From an uncultured Acholeplasmatales bacterium (lineage in GTDB: Bacteria; Bacillota_I; Bacilli_A; ML615J-28; CAG-698): a stretch of DNA of 16,182 nucleotides. Below are positions 1-7,500 of the stretch, piece by piece (the first letter of the stretch is position 1; the number at the start of each line of letters is the position of its first letter). Where the stretch lies: assembly GCA_937877075.1 (NCBI GenBank), contig CALEGD010000003.1, positions 1 through 16,182 of the forward strand, written 5' to 3'. The notes beneath the pieces were generated by a model, which worked only from the letters and a program-made list of their open reading frames with translations, was not told the DNA's origin and searched no databases. Made by a program: the position numbers and the translations under genes.

Positions 1-112
1 TGCTGGAAGACGATGACTTTATCGATTCAATCACTCAACTTATCAGATGCGAAAATTTTAGCGCGGAATATGCAGTTTCTTCTGCCGCACAAACATTAGA
101 TGCAAGATTCAG
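1..112 (+). CDS. Fragment of PTS enzyme I (phosphoenolpyruvate-protein phosphotransferase), cut at both ends
   Basis: Read from base 3, the plus strand is open and gives a peptide beginning LEDDDFIDSITQLI and continuing through CENFSAEYAV to DARFS. From memory this aligns without gaps to the N-terminal helical part of enzyme I, around residues 90-130: the pattern is L-D/E-D-x-x-x-I-x-x-I, then 'nAE(F/Y)A(L/V)', then a Phe twelve residues after AEYA, as in Bacillus PtsI. Enzyme I passes phosphate from PEP to HPr in the cytoplasm. After about base 112 the frame is only the antisense of the dnaB Walker A region, so the gene is cut there; its start lies outside the window. The call rests on one short peptide and remembered family sequences, so it is moderately sure. 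Confidence 0.5.
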
Positions 113-769
113 CGCAAACGCTGATTTACCAATACCGGGACGAGCAGCAAGAATAATCAATTCACCGTTTTGGAAACCGAAGGTAATTTTATTAAGTTCG
201 GTAAAGCCCGTATCCAGCCCAGTTAAACCTTCCGTATCTTTATTTTTATTGGCCTCAACAATTGAAAGAACCTTATCGGTTGCAGTATCAATACGAATGA
301 GATCAACGGTCTTTCTCTTATTTAAGACCTCAATAATCTCCCTTTCAGCGAAACTAATCAAATCATGAAAAGAAAGTTTATGATCAAGAATTTTATTTGA
401 AATATCTTGAATCGTTCTGAGAAGTTCCCGTTCTACGGATTTTTCCTTAATAATTTCGATATATGCTTCCACATTAACAACCGAAGGAATAGCATCAATC
501 AAATCAAATAGATAATCATGCCCTCCGGTAGCTTCAAGTAAATTCTTTTCTTGAAGAAGATTGATTATCGTGGCGACGTCAATTTGCTTTTTTTCCTTAT
601 CCAATTGGATAATTGCATTCATGATATTGGCATTTTCCGGATAATAGAAGTCCGTATAATCAAGCCGACTTACCACTTCTGCCGCATACCGATTTTCAAT
701 TAATATTGAGCCGAGAACATAATTTTCTGCTTCTCTGCTATTGGGAGTTTCTCTGATAGAATCCATCAT
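35..769 (-). CDS. dnaB: Replicative DNA helicase DnaB, truncated just after Walker A
   Basis: DnaB is the hexameric helicase that unwinds DNA at the replication fork and binds primase through its N-terminal domain. Residues ~13-125 form the N-terminal helical domain (REAENYVLGSIL..., VVNVEAYIEIIKEK), followed by a linker and the start of the RecA-like domain (GLTGLDTGFTELN) with Walker A ARPGIGKSA near residues 209-217. The normal protein is ~440-450 residues. This frame diverges after ~residue 222 and ends at 244, losing Walker B, the DnaB-specific motifs and most of the ATPase domain. The lost part coincides with a plus-strand enzyme I-like fragment, so the break is a junction rather than a point mutation. 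The start ATG overlaps the stop of the upstream gene as ATGA, with GGAG ahead of it, which implies translational coupling. The identity is secure; the intact gene is not in this window. Confidence 0.88.
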   Translation of the reverse strand: MMDSIRETPNSREAENYVLGSILIENRYAAEVVSRLDYTDFYYPENANIMNAIIQLDKEKKQIDVATIINLLQEKNLLEATGGHDYLFDLIDAIPSVVNVEAYIEIIKEKSVERELLRTIQDISNKILDHKLSFHDLISFAEREIIEVLNKRKTVDLIRIDTATDKVLSIVEANKNKDTEGLTGLDTGFTELNKITFGFQNGELIILAARPGIGKSAFALNLASNVCAAEETAYSALKFSHLIS

Positions 770-1212
770 TGCTTCTCCACAATAAATAACTTAATCTGAG
801 CAGTAACATCCTTATGTAATTGAATCGGGACATCATAACTTCCCAAAGCATCAACGTCTTTATCGTAGAGCATCTTTCTTTTATCGAGGGTTATACCGTG
901 CTGGTTTTTGAATTCATCAATAATTTGCTTACTGCTGACACTTCCGAAAAGTTTTCCTTCCTTGCCGACCTTAACGCTGATACTTATCGGATTCTTTTCG
1001 ATAAATTCCTTTAATTCCAGCATTTCATTCCGATGCCGTTCATCGGCTGCTTTTTCTTCTAATTTTTTATTTTCAAGTTGCTTTATATTATCTACTGTTG
1101 CTAGAATTGCTTGATCACTCCGCAACAAGAAATTGGCATGACCGGCAGGAATATCAATAATATCTCCCTGTTTGCCTTTTCCTTTCACATCTTTTGTTAG
1201 TATGATTTTCAT
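766..1212 (-). CDS. rplI: Ribosomal protein bL9, possible separate product from an internal start inside the gdpP fusion
   Basis: The ATG at 1212 begins MKIILTKDVKGKGKQGD, which is the normal bL9 N terminus, and gives 148 residues, the usual bL9 length. A Shine-Dalgarno GGAAGG (1222-1227) lies nine bases upstream, so ribosomes could start here and make free bL9 in addition to the fused protein. bL9 binds 23S rRNA near the base of the L1 stalk through its N-terminal domain, and its C-terminal domain is joined by a long helix (ENKKLEEKAADERHRNE here). A protein tethered to the membrane through GdpP would be a strange ribosomal component, which makes internal initiation attractive. That it is used is inference from the site alone. 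Confidence 0.55.
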   Translation of the reverse strand: MKIILTKDVKGKGKQGDIIDIPAGHANFLLRSDQAILATVDNIKQLENKKLEEKAADERHRNEMLELKEFIEKNPISISVKVGKEGKLFGSVSSKQIIDEFKNQHGITLDKRKMLYDKDVDALGSYDVPIQLHKDVTAQIKLFIVEKQ

Positions 1213-3198
1213 TACGCTCATCCTTCCATCATCAATTTTCTTTAATTTTTCAATCAATTCTAACCTAATATCTTCAATCGTAACATCCTTAATCTGCGCC
1301 GCTGCATTATTAAAATGACCGCCGCCGCCAAATTGTTCCATAAGAACTTGAACATTTACTTCATCAAGACTGCGAGCACTGATGCCGATTTCATTTTCAT
1401 CGATTCTGCCGATACAAAAAGCTGCTTTAATATTATTTACAGAAATAATATTGTCAGCAATCTTTGCCAGAAAGGCACGCGGATAAATATCATCGCTACA
1501 AATTGCAATACCGTAGTTTTTATCGATTATTTCCAAATTGTTCAGAATTGTCATCCGTTTTACATACTCGTCAAAGTTTTCCCGCAAGAATCTTTGAACC
1601 TTAGGCATCTCAGCCCCGTATTTCTGTAACATTGATAAAACATTAAAAGTTCGATAAGACACACGATACATCAGATTATTTGTATCAACAATTACGCCCA
1701 TCAACATCCAGGTCGCCTCAACCGGTGAAACTTCAATTTCAGTTTCAAAAAACTGATACATCTCGACGATCAATTCAACGGTCGATGAAGCGGAAGATTG
1801 TGTATAAAGGAAATTATAGTTCTTTATCGCTTCGTTATTACGACGATGGTGATCAATAATGGCAATTTTCTTTGCCTTTTTGAATACCTTTTCGTTGGTC
1901 AAAAGATGCTGGTATTGTGTATCTACTATTATCAAAAGAGTATCATCGTTAATCCTGTCTAAAGCTTCCTTTGGCCGTACCAAATAATCTAAAACATTAA
2001 CATGTTCCTGTTGAATAACCTTATAGATATTATTAATAGTCTCATCAATCGAATCAGAATCAAAAATAATTTTCGCTTCTCTTTTTAAGGACTTTGTTAA
2101 TTTACAGACTGCTAGGCAAGACCCAAAAGCATCGGCATCCATATCCTTATGAGACATAATATAAACTTTTGAAGAATTTGTGATTAAGTTTGCAAGTGTT
2201 TCCGCTTTAACTCGGACATAAACCGGAGAACGAGTTTCAATTGAAGTTGTTTTAGCACCGAAGTAACTTACCTCACCGTTAACAGAAACAGCACATTGAT
2301 TACCGCCGCGATTAATTGCCATTTCCAGTTGTTGCTGGGCCAATTCATATAAACGGTCGGCAGAAACATCTTGGCAAGCTATTCCAATTGAGGCAGTAAT
2401 TCTCAAACCTTCTTTAACGCAATAATTTTTTATTTCCTCAAGAATTCGAAAATTATCCTTCATTAAACTTTCAAGTTGAGAAAAGTCCATTATTAATAAA
2501 TATTGTTCCTCACTATAACCGCGCAAGTAAAATAGATGCCGCTCTGCCCATTCGCCGAGAATCCCAATGATATTACTAATTTGTAATGCTCTTTCCTGAG
2601 CATCAAGAGAGGCGAGAGCTTGATCAAGGTTATCCAAACCAAGAATACCTAAGGCAAGCATCCGGGAACTGTATTTCTTTTCGATTTCTTTACTTTCAGT
2701 CTTATCAATTAAATACAGAAGATTATCTTGAGGAAATACCAGACAATTATAAGTTTTTCCGTATATTTGAATATCAAAATCGGTCAGAAGTTTTAGCTTT
2801 GTATGTAGGTCAGGGCTAAGCAGCTCAATTTTTCTTTCTATAAGTGGGCTTAGGAATATTTCTTTCGCCGAATTATTAGCCCATTGAATCACTTTGTTTT
2901 CATTGTAAACTATAATTCCAACCGGAAGTTTGGAGAAAGAAATCTCGCCGGCTTTTTTCACACGGTAGGAAATTGAATTCCAAAGCTTAAGTCGGTTTTC
3001 TAACCACTCTAACCTTTTTTGATTCCGGTTTCCGATTTTTACCATGTATAAGTAAGTGAGACATATTGAAAAAACAGAAATTGATATATATCTTATTATT
3101 ATCGGCAAATCGGTATTTAGAAAAGAATAAACACCAAAAAAACAGGAGATAAACAACAAGACGATGATAGATTGTTGAAATGTGAACTTGTTTTTCAT
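766..3198 (-). CDS. gdpP-rplI: Cyclic-di-AMP phosphodiesterase GdpP fused in frame to ribosomal protein bL9
   Basis: Residues here are counted from the GTG at 3207, but the start chosen is the ATG at 3198 because that GTG lies inside the Shine-Dalgarno AAAGGTG. Two membrane helices (~13-30 and 36-56) are followed by a degenerate PAS domain (~90-170), a degenerate GGDEF domain (~180-310, ending near ITASIGIA), and a DHH/DHHA1 phosphodiesterase domain with SHKDMDADAFGS (352-363), IVDTQ (427-431), IDHHRR (451-456) and GGGGHFNNAAA (627-637). GdpP hydrolyses the second messenger c-di-AMP to pApA at the membrane. From residue 666 the frame runs directly into a complete 148-residue bL9, with MKIILTKDVKGKGKQGD and the N-terminal RNA-binding fold. 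In Bacillus these are separate neighbouring genes, so the stop codon between them has been lost here. It has its own promoter and is coupled to dnaB. Confidence 0.93.
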   Translation of the reverse strand: MKNKFTFQQSIIVLLFISCFFGVYSFLNTDLPIIIRYISISVFSICLTYLYMVKIGNRNQKRLEWLENRLKLWNSISYRVKKAGEISFSKLPVGIIVYNENKVIQWANNSAKEIFLSPLIERKIELLSPDLHTKLKLLTDFDIQIYGKTYNCLVFPQDNLLYLIDKTESKEIEKKYSSRMLALGILGLDNLDQALASLDAQERALQISNIIGILGEWAERHLFYLRGYSEEQYLLIMDFSQLESLMKDNFRILEEIKNYCVKEGLRITASIGIACQDVSADRLYELAQQQLEMAINRGGNQCAVSVNGEVSYFGAKTTSIETRSPVYVRVKAETLANLITNSSKVYIMSHKDMDADAFGSCLAVCKLTKSLKREAKIIFDSDSIDETINNIYKVIQQEHVNVLDYLVRPKEALDRINDDTLLIIVDTQYQHLLTNEKVFKKAKKIAIIDHHRRNNEAIKNYNFLYTQSSASSTVELIVEMYQFFETEIEVSPVEATWMLMGVIVDTNNLMYRVSYRTFNVLSMLQKYGAEMPKVQRFLRENFDEYVKRMTILNNLEIIDKNYGIAICSDDIYPRAFLAKIADNIISVNNIKAAFCIGRIDENEIGISARSLDEVNVQVLMEQFGGGGHFNNAAAQIKDVTIEDIRLELIEKLKKIDDGRMSVMKIILTKDVKGKGKQGDIIDIPAGHANFLLRSDQAILATVDNIKQLENKKLEEKAADERHRNEMLELKEFIEKNPISISVKVGKEGKLFGSVSSKQIIDEFKNQHGITLDKRKMLYDKDVDALGSYDVPIQLHKDVTAQIKLFIVEKQ
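1213..1227 (-). promoter_or_regulatory. Internal ribosome binding site for bL9 within the gdpP-rplI frame
   Basis: On the minus strand GGAAGG is followed by nine bases and ATGAAAATC. The site lies inside an open frame, where it would not be needed if only the fusion were made. A second in-frame ATG (Met-Ser-Val) directly abuts the GGAAGG and is too close to be used. Confidence 0.5.
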
Positions 3199-3221
3199 AT
3201 ATATCACCTTTATTTATTTCT

Positions 3222-3250
3222 ATTATACCACACTATTTCATCATTTAAAA
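3222..3250 (-). promoter_or_regulatory. Extended -10 promoter for the gdpP-rplI-dnaB operon
   Basis: On the minus strand TGGTATAAT (3230-3222) is a perfect -10 with the TGn extension. The -35 seventeen bases upstream, TTTTAA (3250-3245), is poor, as is usual for extended -10 promoters. Transcription would start near 3215, about 17 bases before the chosen ATG. A TTGTCA at 3276-3271 could be an alternative -35 but has only TTATTT at the right distance. Confidence 0.6.
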
Positions 3251-3314
3251 TAATATTAATCTGTTTCTATTGACAAGTTTGGGGATAATTATCACTTTAT
3301 TTTTCGCATTGGCG

Positions 3315-3341
3315 ATAAAAAAACCATAGTTTCCTATGGTT
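3315..3341 (-). terminator. Rho-independent terminator after rpsR
   Basis: On the minus strand AACCATAG-GAAA-CTATGGTT forms a perfect 8-bp stem with a GAAA tetraloop, directly followed by a run of T (3321-3317). It lies 9 bases beyond the rpsR stop and before the gdpP promoter, separating the two transcripts. Confidence 0.85.
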
Positions 3342-3349
3342 ATCTAATG

Positions 3350-3574
3350 CTATTCTTTTACGAACGGTAATAAGGCCATATGCCGAGCGCGTTTGATGGC
3401 GACCGCCAATTCTCTTTGATAAATCGCTTTGGTTCCGGTAACACGACGAGGAAGGATCTTCCCACGGTCGGAAACGAACCTTCTTAAAAGTTCATAATCA
3501 GTCCAATCGATTTTTTCAATCTTATTATCGGTAAAATAGCAGCTCTTTTTTCTTCGGTTTCGATAACCTGCCAT
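3350..3574 (-). CDS. rpsR: Small ribosomal subunit protein bS18
   Basis: This 74-residue basic protein binds 16S rRNA in the platform of the 30S subunit as a heterodimer with bS6. The sequence carries the bS18 signatures KKSCYFTDNKIEKIDW, LRRFVSDRGKILPRR and TGTKAIYQRELAVAIKRARHM. Only one Cys is present, so the zinc-binding variant with paired cysteines is not expected. GGAGG lies seven bases before the ATG. It is the last gene of the rpsF-ssb-rpsR transcript, 15 bases after ssb, and is followed by a hairpin terminator. Confidence 0.97.
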   Translation of the reverse strand: MAGYRNRRKKSCYFTDNKIEKIDWTDYELLRRFVSDRGKILPRRVTGTKAIYQRELAVAIKRARHMALLPFVKE

Positions 3575-3589
3575 TATTATTCCTCCTTT

Positions 3590-4051
3590 TTAAAATGGTA
3601 AATCATCATTTGAGACATCGAAATCACTTTGTAAGTCTTCAAACGGATCTCTTTGTTTTTGTTGAGGTTTCTCTTTATAGGAAGGAGCATCATATTGATT
3701 GATGTCTGAAAAGGAATTGTAATCTTGCCTTGCTGATTTAGGCTCCAAGAAATGGATGCTTTCAGCTAGAACTTCGGTTACAAATTTTCTCATACCATTA
3801 GCATCATCATAACTTCTTGTTTGAATCTGCCCTTCCACCCCAATCATACTTCCTTTACGCATATATCGTGCCAAATTCTCGGCTTGCTGTCTCCAGGCAA
3901 CACAATTAATAAAATCTGCCTGTTTTTCACCGGATTTACTCTGGTAAGTCCGATTTACCGCAATAGTAAATTGCACGACGGGAATATCGTTATTTGTATG
4001 TCTGAGTTCAGGATCTTTGGTTAGACGCCCTACTAAAATTACTCTATTCAT
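3590..4051 (-). CDS. ssb: Single-stranded DNA-binding protein
   Basis: SSB coats single-stranded DNA at forks and repair sites and recruits partner proteins through its C-terminal tail. The OB fold covers residues 1-~105, starting MNRVILVGRLTKDPELR and including FTIAVNR, FINCVAWRQQAENLARY and GMRKFVTEVLAESIHFLE. A low-complexity Gln/Asp-rich linker follows, ending in the acidic tip DDLPF that binds partners such as PriA, RecO and ExoI. At 153 residues the length is normal. The gene starts 8 bases after the rpsF stop with a weak ribosome site, so it probably depends on coupling to rpsF. The rpsF-ssb-rpsR arrangement is standard in Firmicutes. Confidence 0.97.
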   Translation of the reverse strand: MNRVILVGRLTKDPELRHTNNDIPVVQFTIAVNRTYQSKSGEKQADFINCVAWRQQAENLARYMRKGSMIGVEGQIQTRSYDDANGMRKFVTEVLAESIHFLEPKSARQDYNSFSDINQYDAPSYKEKPQQKQRDPFEDLQSDFDVSNDDLPF

Positions 4052-4059
4052 TTTCTCAC

Positions 4060-4341
4060 TCAGTCTTTCACAATAATATGCCGGATAATATCTTCACGGA
4101 TATTAGAAACACGGTTGTACTCAGCTACCGCTTCCGGTGTAGCATCAACAGTAAACAGCACATAATAGCCTTTTCTGAAATCTTCGATTTCATAAGCCAT
4201 ATCCTTCATTCCCCATTCTTTGATTTCTTTAATTTGGCTGGCGTTGTCGGTAAAAATTTTCAAAATTTCTGCAACTACCGCTTTATAGCCTTCTTCAGTC
4301 AAAGTCGGACGAATGATGAACATACCTGTGTATAATTTCAT
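4060..4341 (-). CDS. rpsF: Small ribosomal subunit protein bS6
   Basis: This 93-residue protein binds 16S rRNA together with bS18 in the 30S platform. Its sequence shows the bS6 ferredoxin-like fold signatures: YTGMFIIRPTLTEE at the start, IKEWGMKDMAYEIEDFRKGYYVLF in the middle (residues ~39-64) and NIREDIIRHIIVK at the end. The ATG follows a strong site, AAGGAGGTG. It is the first gene of the operon, reading from a near-consensus promoter and a ~73-base leader that may hold autoregulatory structure. Confidence 0.97.
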   Translation of the reverse strand: MKLYTGMFIIRPTLTEEGYKAVVAEILKIFTDNASQIKEIKEWGMKDMAYEIEDFRKGYYVLFTVDATPEAVAEYNRVSNIREDIIRHIIVKD

Positions 4342-4415
4342 TTTTGCACCTCCTTATGGTCTTTAGGCTTCATTATGAAGCAAGGATGAGTTTCATCAAA
4401 GATGATTTTCTCACT
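4342..4415 (-). promoter_or_regulatory. rpsF leader with two small hairpins and a possible SD-sequestering pairing
   Basis: On the minus strand the leader holds TCATC-TTT-GATGA and then GCTTC-ATAAT-GAAGC. The CCTT immediately before the second hairpin can pair with AAGG of the Shine-Dalgarno, closing a structure around it. rpsF leaders in many bacteria bind the S6:S18 complex through a motif with a CCG loop, but I do not see that CCG here. An autoregulatory role is therefore only a suggestion. Confidence 0.3.
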
Positions 4416-4421
4416 TTGTAT

Positions 4422-4450
4422 ATTATACCTTATTTTCAGAAAAATGTAAA
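4422..4450 (-). promoter_or_regulatory. Housekeeping promoter of the rpsF-ssb-rpsR operon
   Basis: On the minus strand TTTACA (4450-4445), exactly 17 bases, then TATAAT (4427-4422). This is one mismatch from the sigma-A consensus, fitting a ribosomal protein operon. The start would fall near 4415. Confidence 0.85.
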
Positions 4451-4467
4451 CAAATATCTTATTTTTA

Positions 4468-4501
4468 AAAAACAATTATGAAAGACCTGCAAATGCAGGT
4501 C
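4468..4501 (-). terminator. Hairpin after the P-type ATPase gene, probable terminator
   Basis: On the minus strand GACCTGCA-TT-TGCAGGTC (4501-4484) forms an 8-bp stem four bases after the ATPase stop codon. It is followed by CTTTCATAATTGTTTTTT, an interrupted T tract, so termination may be incomplete. Confidence 0.6.
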
Positions 4502-4505
4502 AAGT

Positions 4506-7500
4506 TTAATTTGCCAGACGAAGTTTTTTCAAAATTTGAGATATTAAGAACATCAGCGGATTAATTAGCATTACTAAAAGCAGACTAATGAGGATTTCTG
4601 TAATCATCAAATTATCCTCTGCCGGTATATTAGTGCTAATATTATTGATTGTAAAATAACCAAAACCATCAATGTCAACTGTCGGTAATACAAAACCGTC
4701 GCTGACAATCTTCTCACCGTTCTTCTCTGCTTTCACTTGAGTTTCAGTTCCGTTAATCAGCCAATAACCGAATTCATCGACTAACAAACTAACCTCAGCT
4801 CCATAATCAGCTGAAACATTCGTAGGTTTACCATCTAAAGCGAAAACCCTATTATTATCTAAGGTGATTATCGATACTGCTGGTATTACATATTCTTCTT
4901 CAATTATTATTTCTTTGGCTTTTATTCTAGTATTCACATTGTTAATGAACCAATAACCATTGTTTTCAACATTTAAGGTTAGGTTTTCTTCAAAGCCAGT
5001 GACTATAATACCGGTAGAGATTCCGTCCAAACACCAATTTCCGTGTTTATCAATAGTCAAAACTGGTCGTTTATATGCGTCAGAAGCTAAAAATTGTAAT
5101 CCTGGTTGATGGTAAGCTTTGGCTTTTGTAATATTATCGTTTAATGACCAAAAACCTTTTACAACTCGCAGTTCAAACTTAGAATTTGGATTAGCCGCAA
5201 GAGTAGTCGGTATACCGTTTAAGCACCATCTATTATGTTCATCAATTGTTATTACAGGAGCTACATAATTTTCTTCATCGTAATTAATAACATCCGGTCG
5301 CCTAACCGCGTCAATATTAGTATTTTCACCGTTTAAAATCCATTCAACACTATCATCAACTGCCAACACATAATCATAATCTTCAACACCTCTCCTGTAA
5401 GAAAGGTCCATATTGGTGATTGGCAAGATATTCATACCGACCAAGAAACAACTGATAATCATCAAAACAAAAACAGTTTTTCTAAACCAGTTAAAAGGTT
5501 GGGAAACTTGGAAAAGTACAGCAATCATAACTGCGGTAGTAACCACTGTTAGAATGGTTGTAAAGACTTCGTTATTTGCATGAAGTTCTTCAAAGCCGGG
5601 TAAGGTTCTGATGATGTTTAAAATAAAGTGTAAAATTACAACTGTCATTGCTCCGGGAACAATTGATTTTATAACATTAGATAAAAATCTTCCTTTTACA
5701 ATTTCCCGGTTGGGTTGAACCGCCAAGAATATTGAAGGAATTCCAATTGCAAACCATTCAATCAGATATAGATTCTTTGCACTGAAAGGATAGGACATTC
5801 TAATTGGTCCATTTTGAGTTCCTAAAATGATATACATAATTGTAAGCAATATTGAAAAAACTGTTTTTACTAGGTATAAGGTCGATGTCCTTTGGATATT
5901 ATTTATAACTCGTCGACCTTCCTGAACTACTTTAGGCATTGAGGAAAAATTCGAATCCATCAAAACAAGATGTGAAACATAACGAGTTGCCTCACTTCCA
6001 GAAGCCATGGCAATACTACAGTCCGCCTCTTTCAACGCCAGAATATCATTGACACCGTCTCCGGTCATGGCAACCGTCTTCTTATGTTCCTTTAAAGTTT
6101 TTACGAGTATTCGTTTTTGTTCGGGAGATACCCGGCCAAATACCGTATATTCAAAAACTGAATCACGAACCTCATCATCAGTCAGTCCAGCAAGGCTAAT
6201 ATACCGTTCAGCACCTTCAATTCCGGCCCTTTGAGCAATTTCTGAAACCGTAACCGCATTATCACCAGAGATGACTTTTATATCTACACCATTTTGTTTG
6301 AAATAATCAATAGTTTCAGTAGCGTCTTCACGAATATGATCTTGAAGTATGATCAGACAAATTGGGTTTACACCTTTCGGGGTATCATCAATTTTAAATT
6401 TATTTTTTGTTTGGGCAAGCACCAAAACACGACTTCCTTGAGACGCATAACGTTCAACCTTAGAAGCAACTCGATCAAAACCGGAAGTAAGGACAAATTC
6501 CGGAGCTCCTAAGATAAAGGTTCCAAGTTCTCCAAATGTTACGGCACTGAATTTTCTTTTTGAAGAAAAAGGTATTTTATCGGTAGGCGTTAAAACACTA
6601 TTTTTATCAAAGTAATTAATTAAAGCTTCTGAAGTAGGATTGGTATCATCGAAAGACTGCATTATCGAACCGACAATCTCGCGAATTGTATAATCAGTCG
6701 GATTTTTGATTTCAATACAATCAGTAACCCTCATCGTACCATCAGTTATAGTTCCTGTCTTATCAAGACAAAGAACATTAACCCGAGCCAACATTTCAAT
6801 ACAATATAATTCTTGGACAAGGGTCTTACTACGGAAAAGACGGACGACACTGACAGACAAGGCCATGGTTGTTAAAAGAAAGAGCCCCGCTGGAATCATC
6901 GCTAACATCGTACTTGCTGCTTTAATAATTCCCTGTTTGTTCATTACCCCAAGGTAATCTTTTACCGCAAACTTCGAAGAGGTAATATAAGTCATAATAG
7001 CCAGAGGGATAATGATAAGTGAAATGAATTTTATAATAGCATTCAAGGAGCGTAATAGTTCTGACTTTGGCTTCAGGTACATCTTAGCATCCTTAGAAAG
7101 TTTCTCGATATAATTATCTTTTCCAACCTTATCAACCCGAGCAACAGCCATACCACTTACTACAAAACTTCCGGATAGTAGTTTATCCCCGGGATTCTTT
7201 AAGATCGCATCGGCTTCTCCAGTTAAAAGTGATTCATTAACCTCTATAAAACCTTCTATAACTATACTATCAGCACAGATTTGTTTTCCAGATGTAAAGA
7301 AAATGATATCATCAAGAACAACTTCCGTAATCGGAATTTCGATCTTTTCTCCATCTCGAATTACAGTGGTTGTAGGAGCAGACATTAAAGAAAGTTTCTC
7401 CATTTTCTTCTTTGCAATAATCTCTTGGATGATACCGATGACCAGGTTAGGGATGATAGTTATTAAGAACATTAAATTTTCAAAGCTATTTAAAACAATG

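Noticed and set aside
35..110. An intein inserted in dnaB after Walker A
   Set aside because: DnaB inteins are common near here, but the residues after the break show no intein N-terminal motif, and the other strand reads as enzyme I instead.
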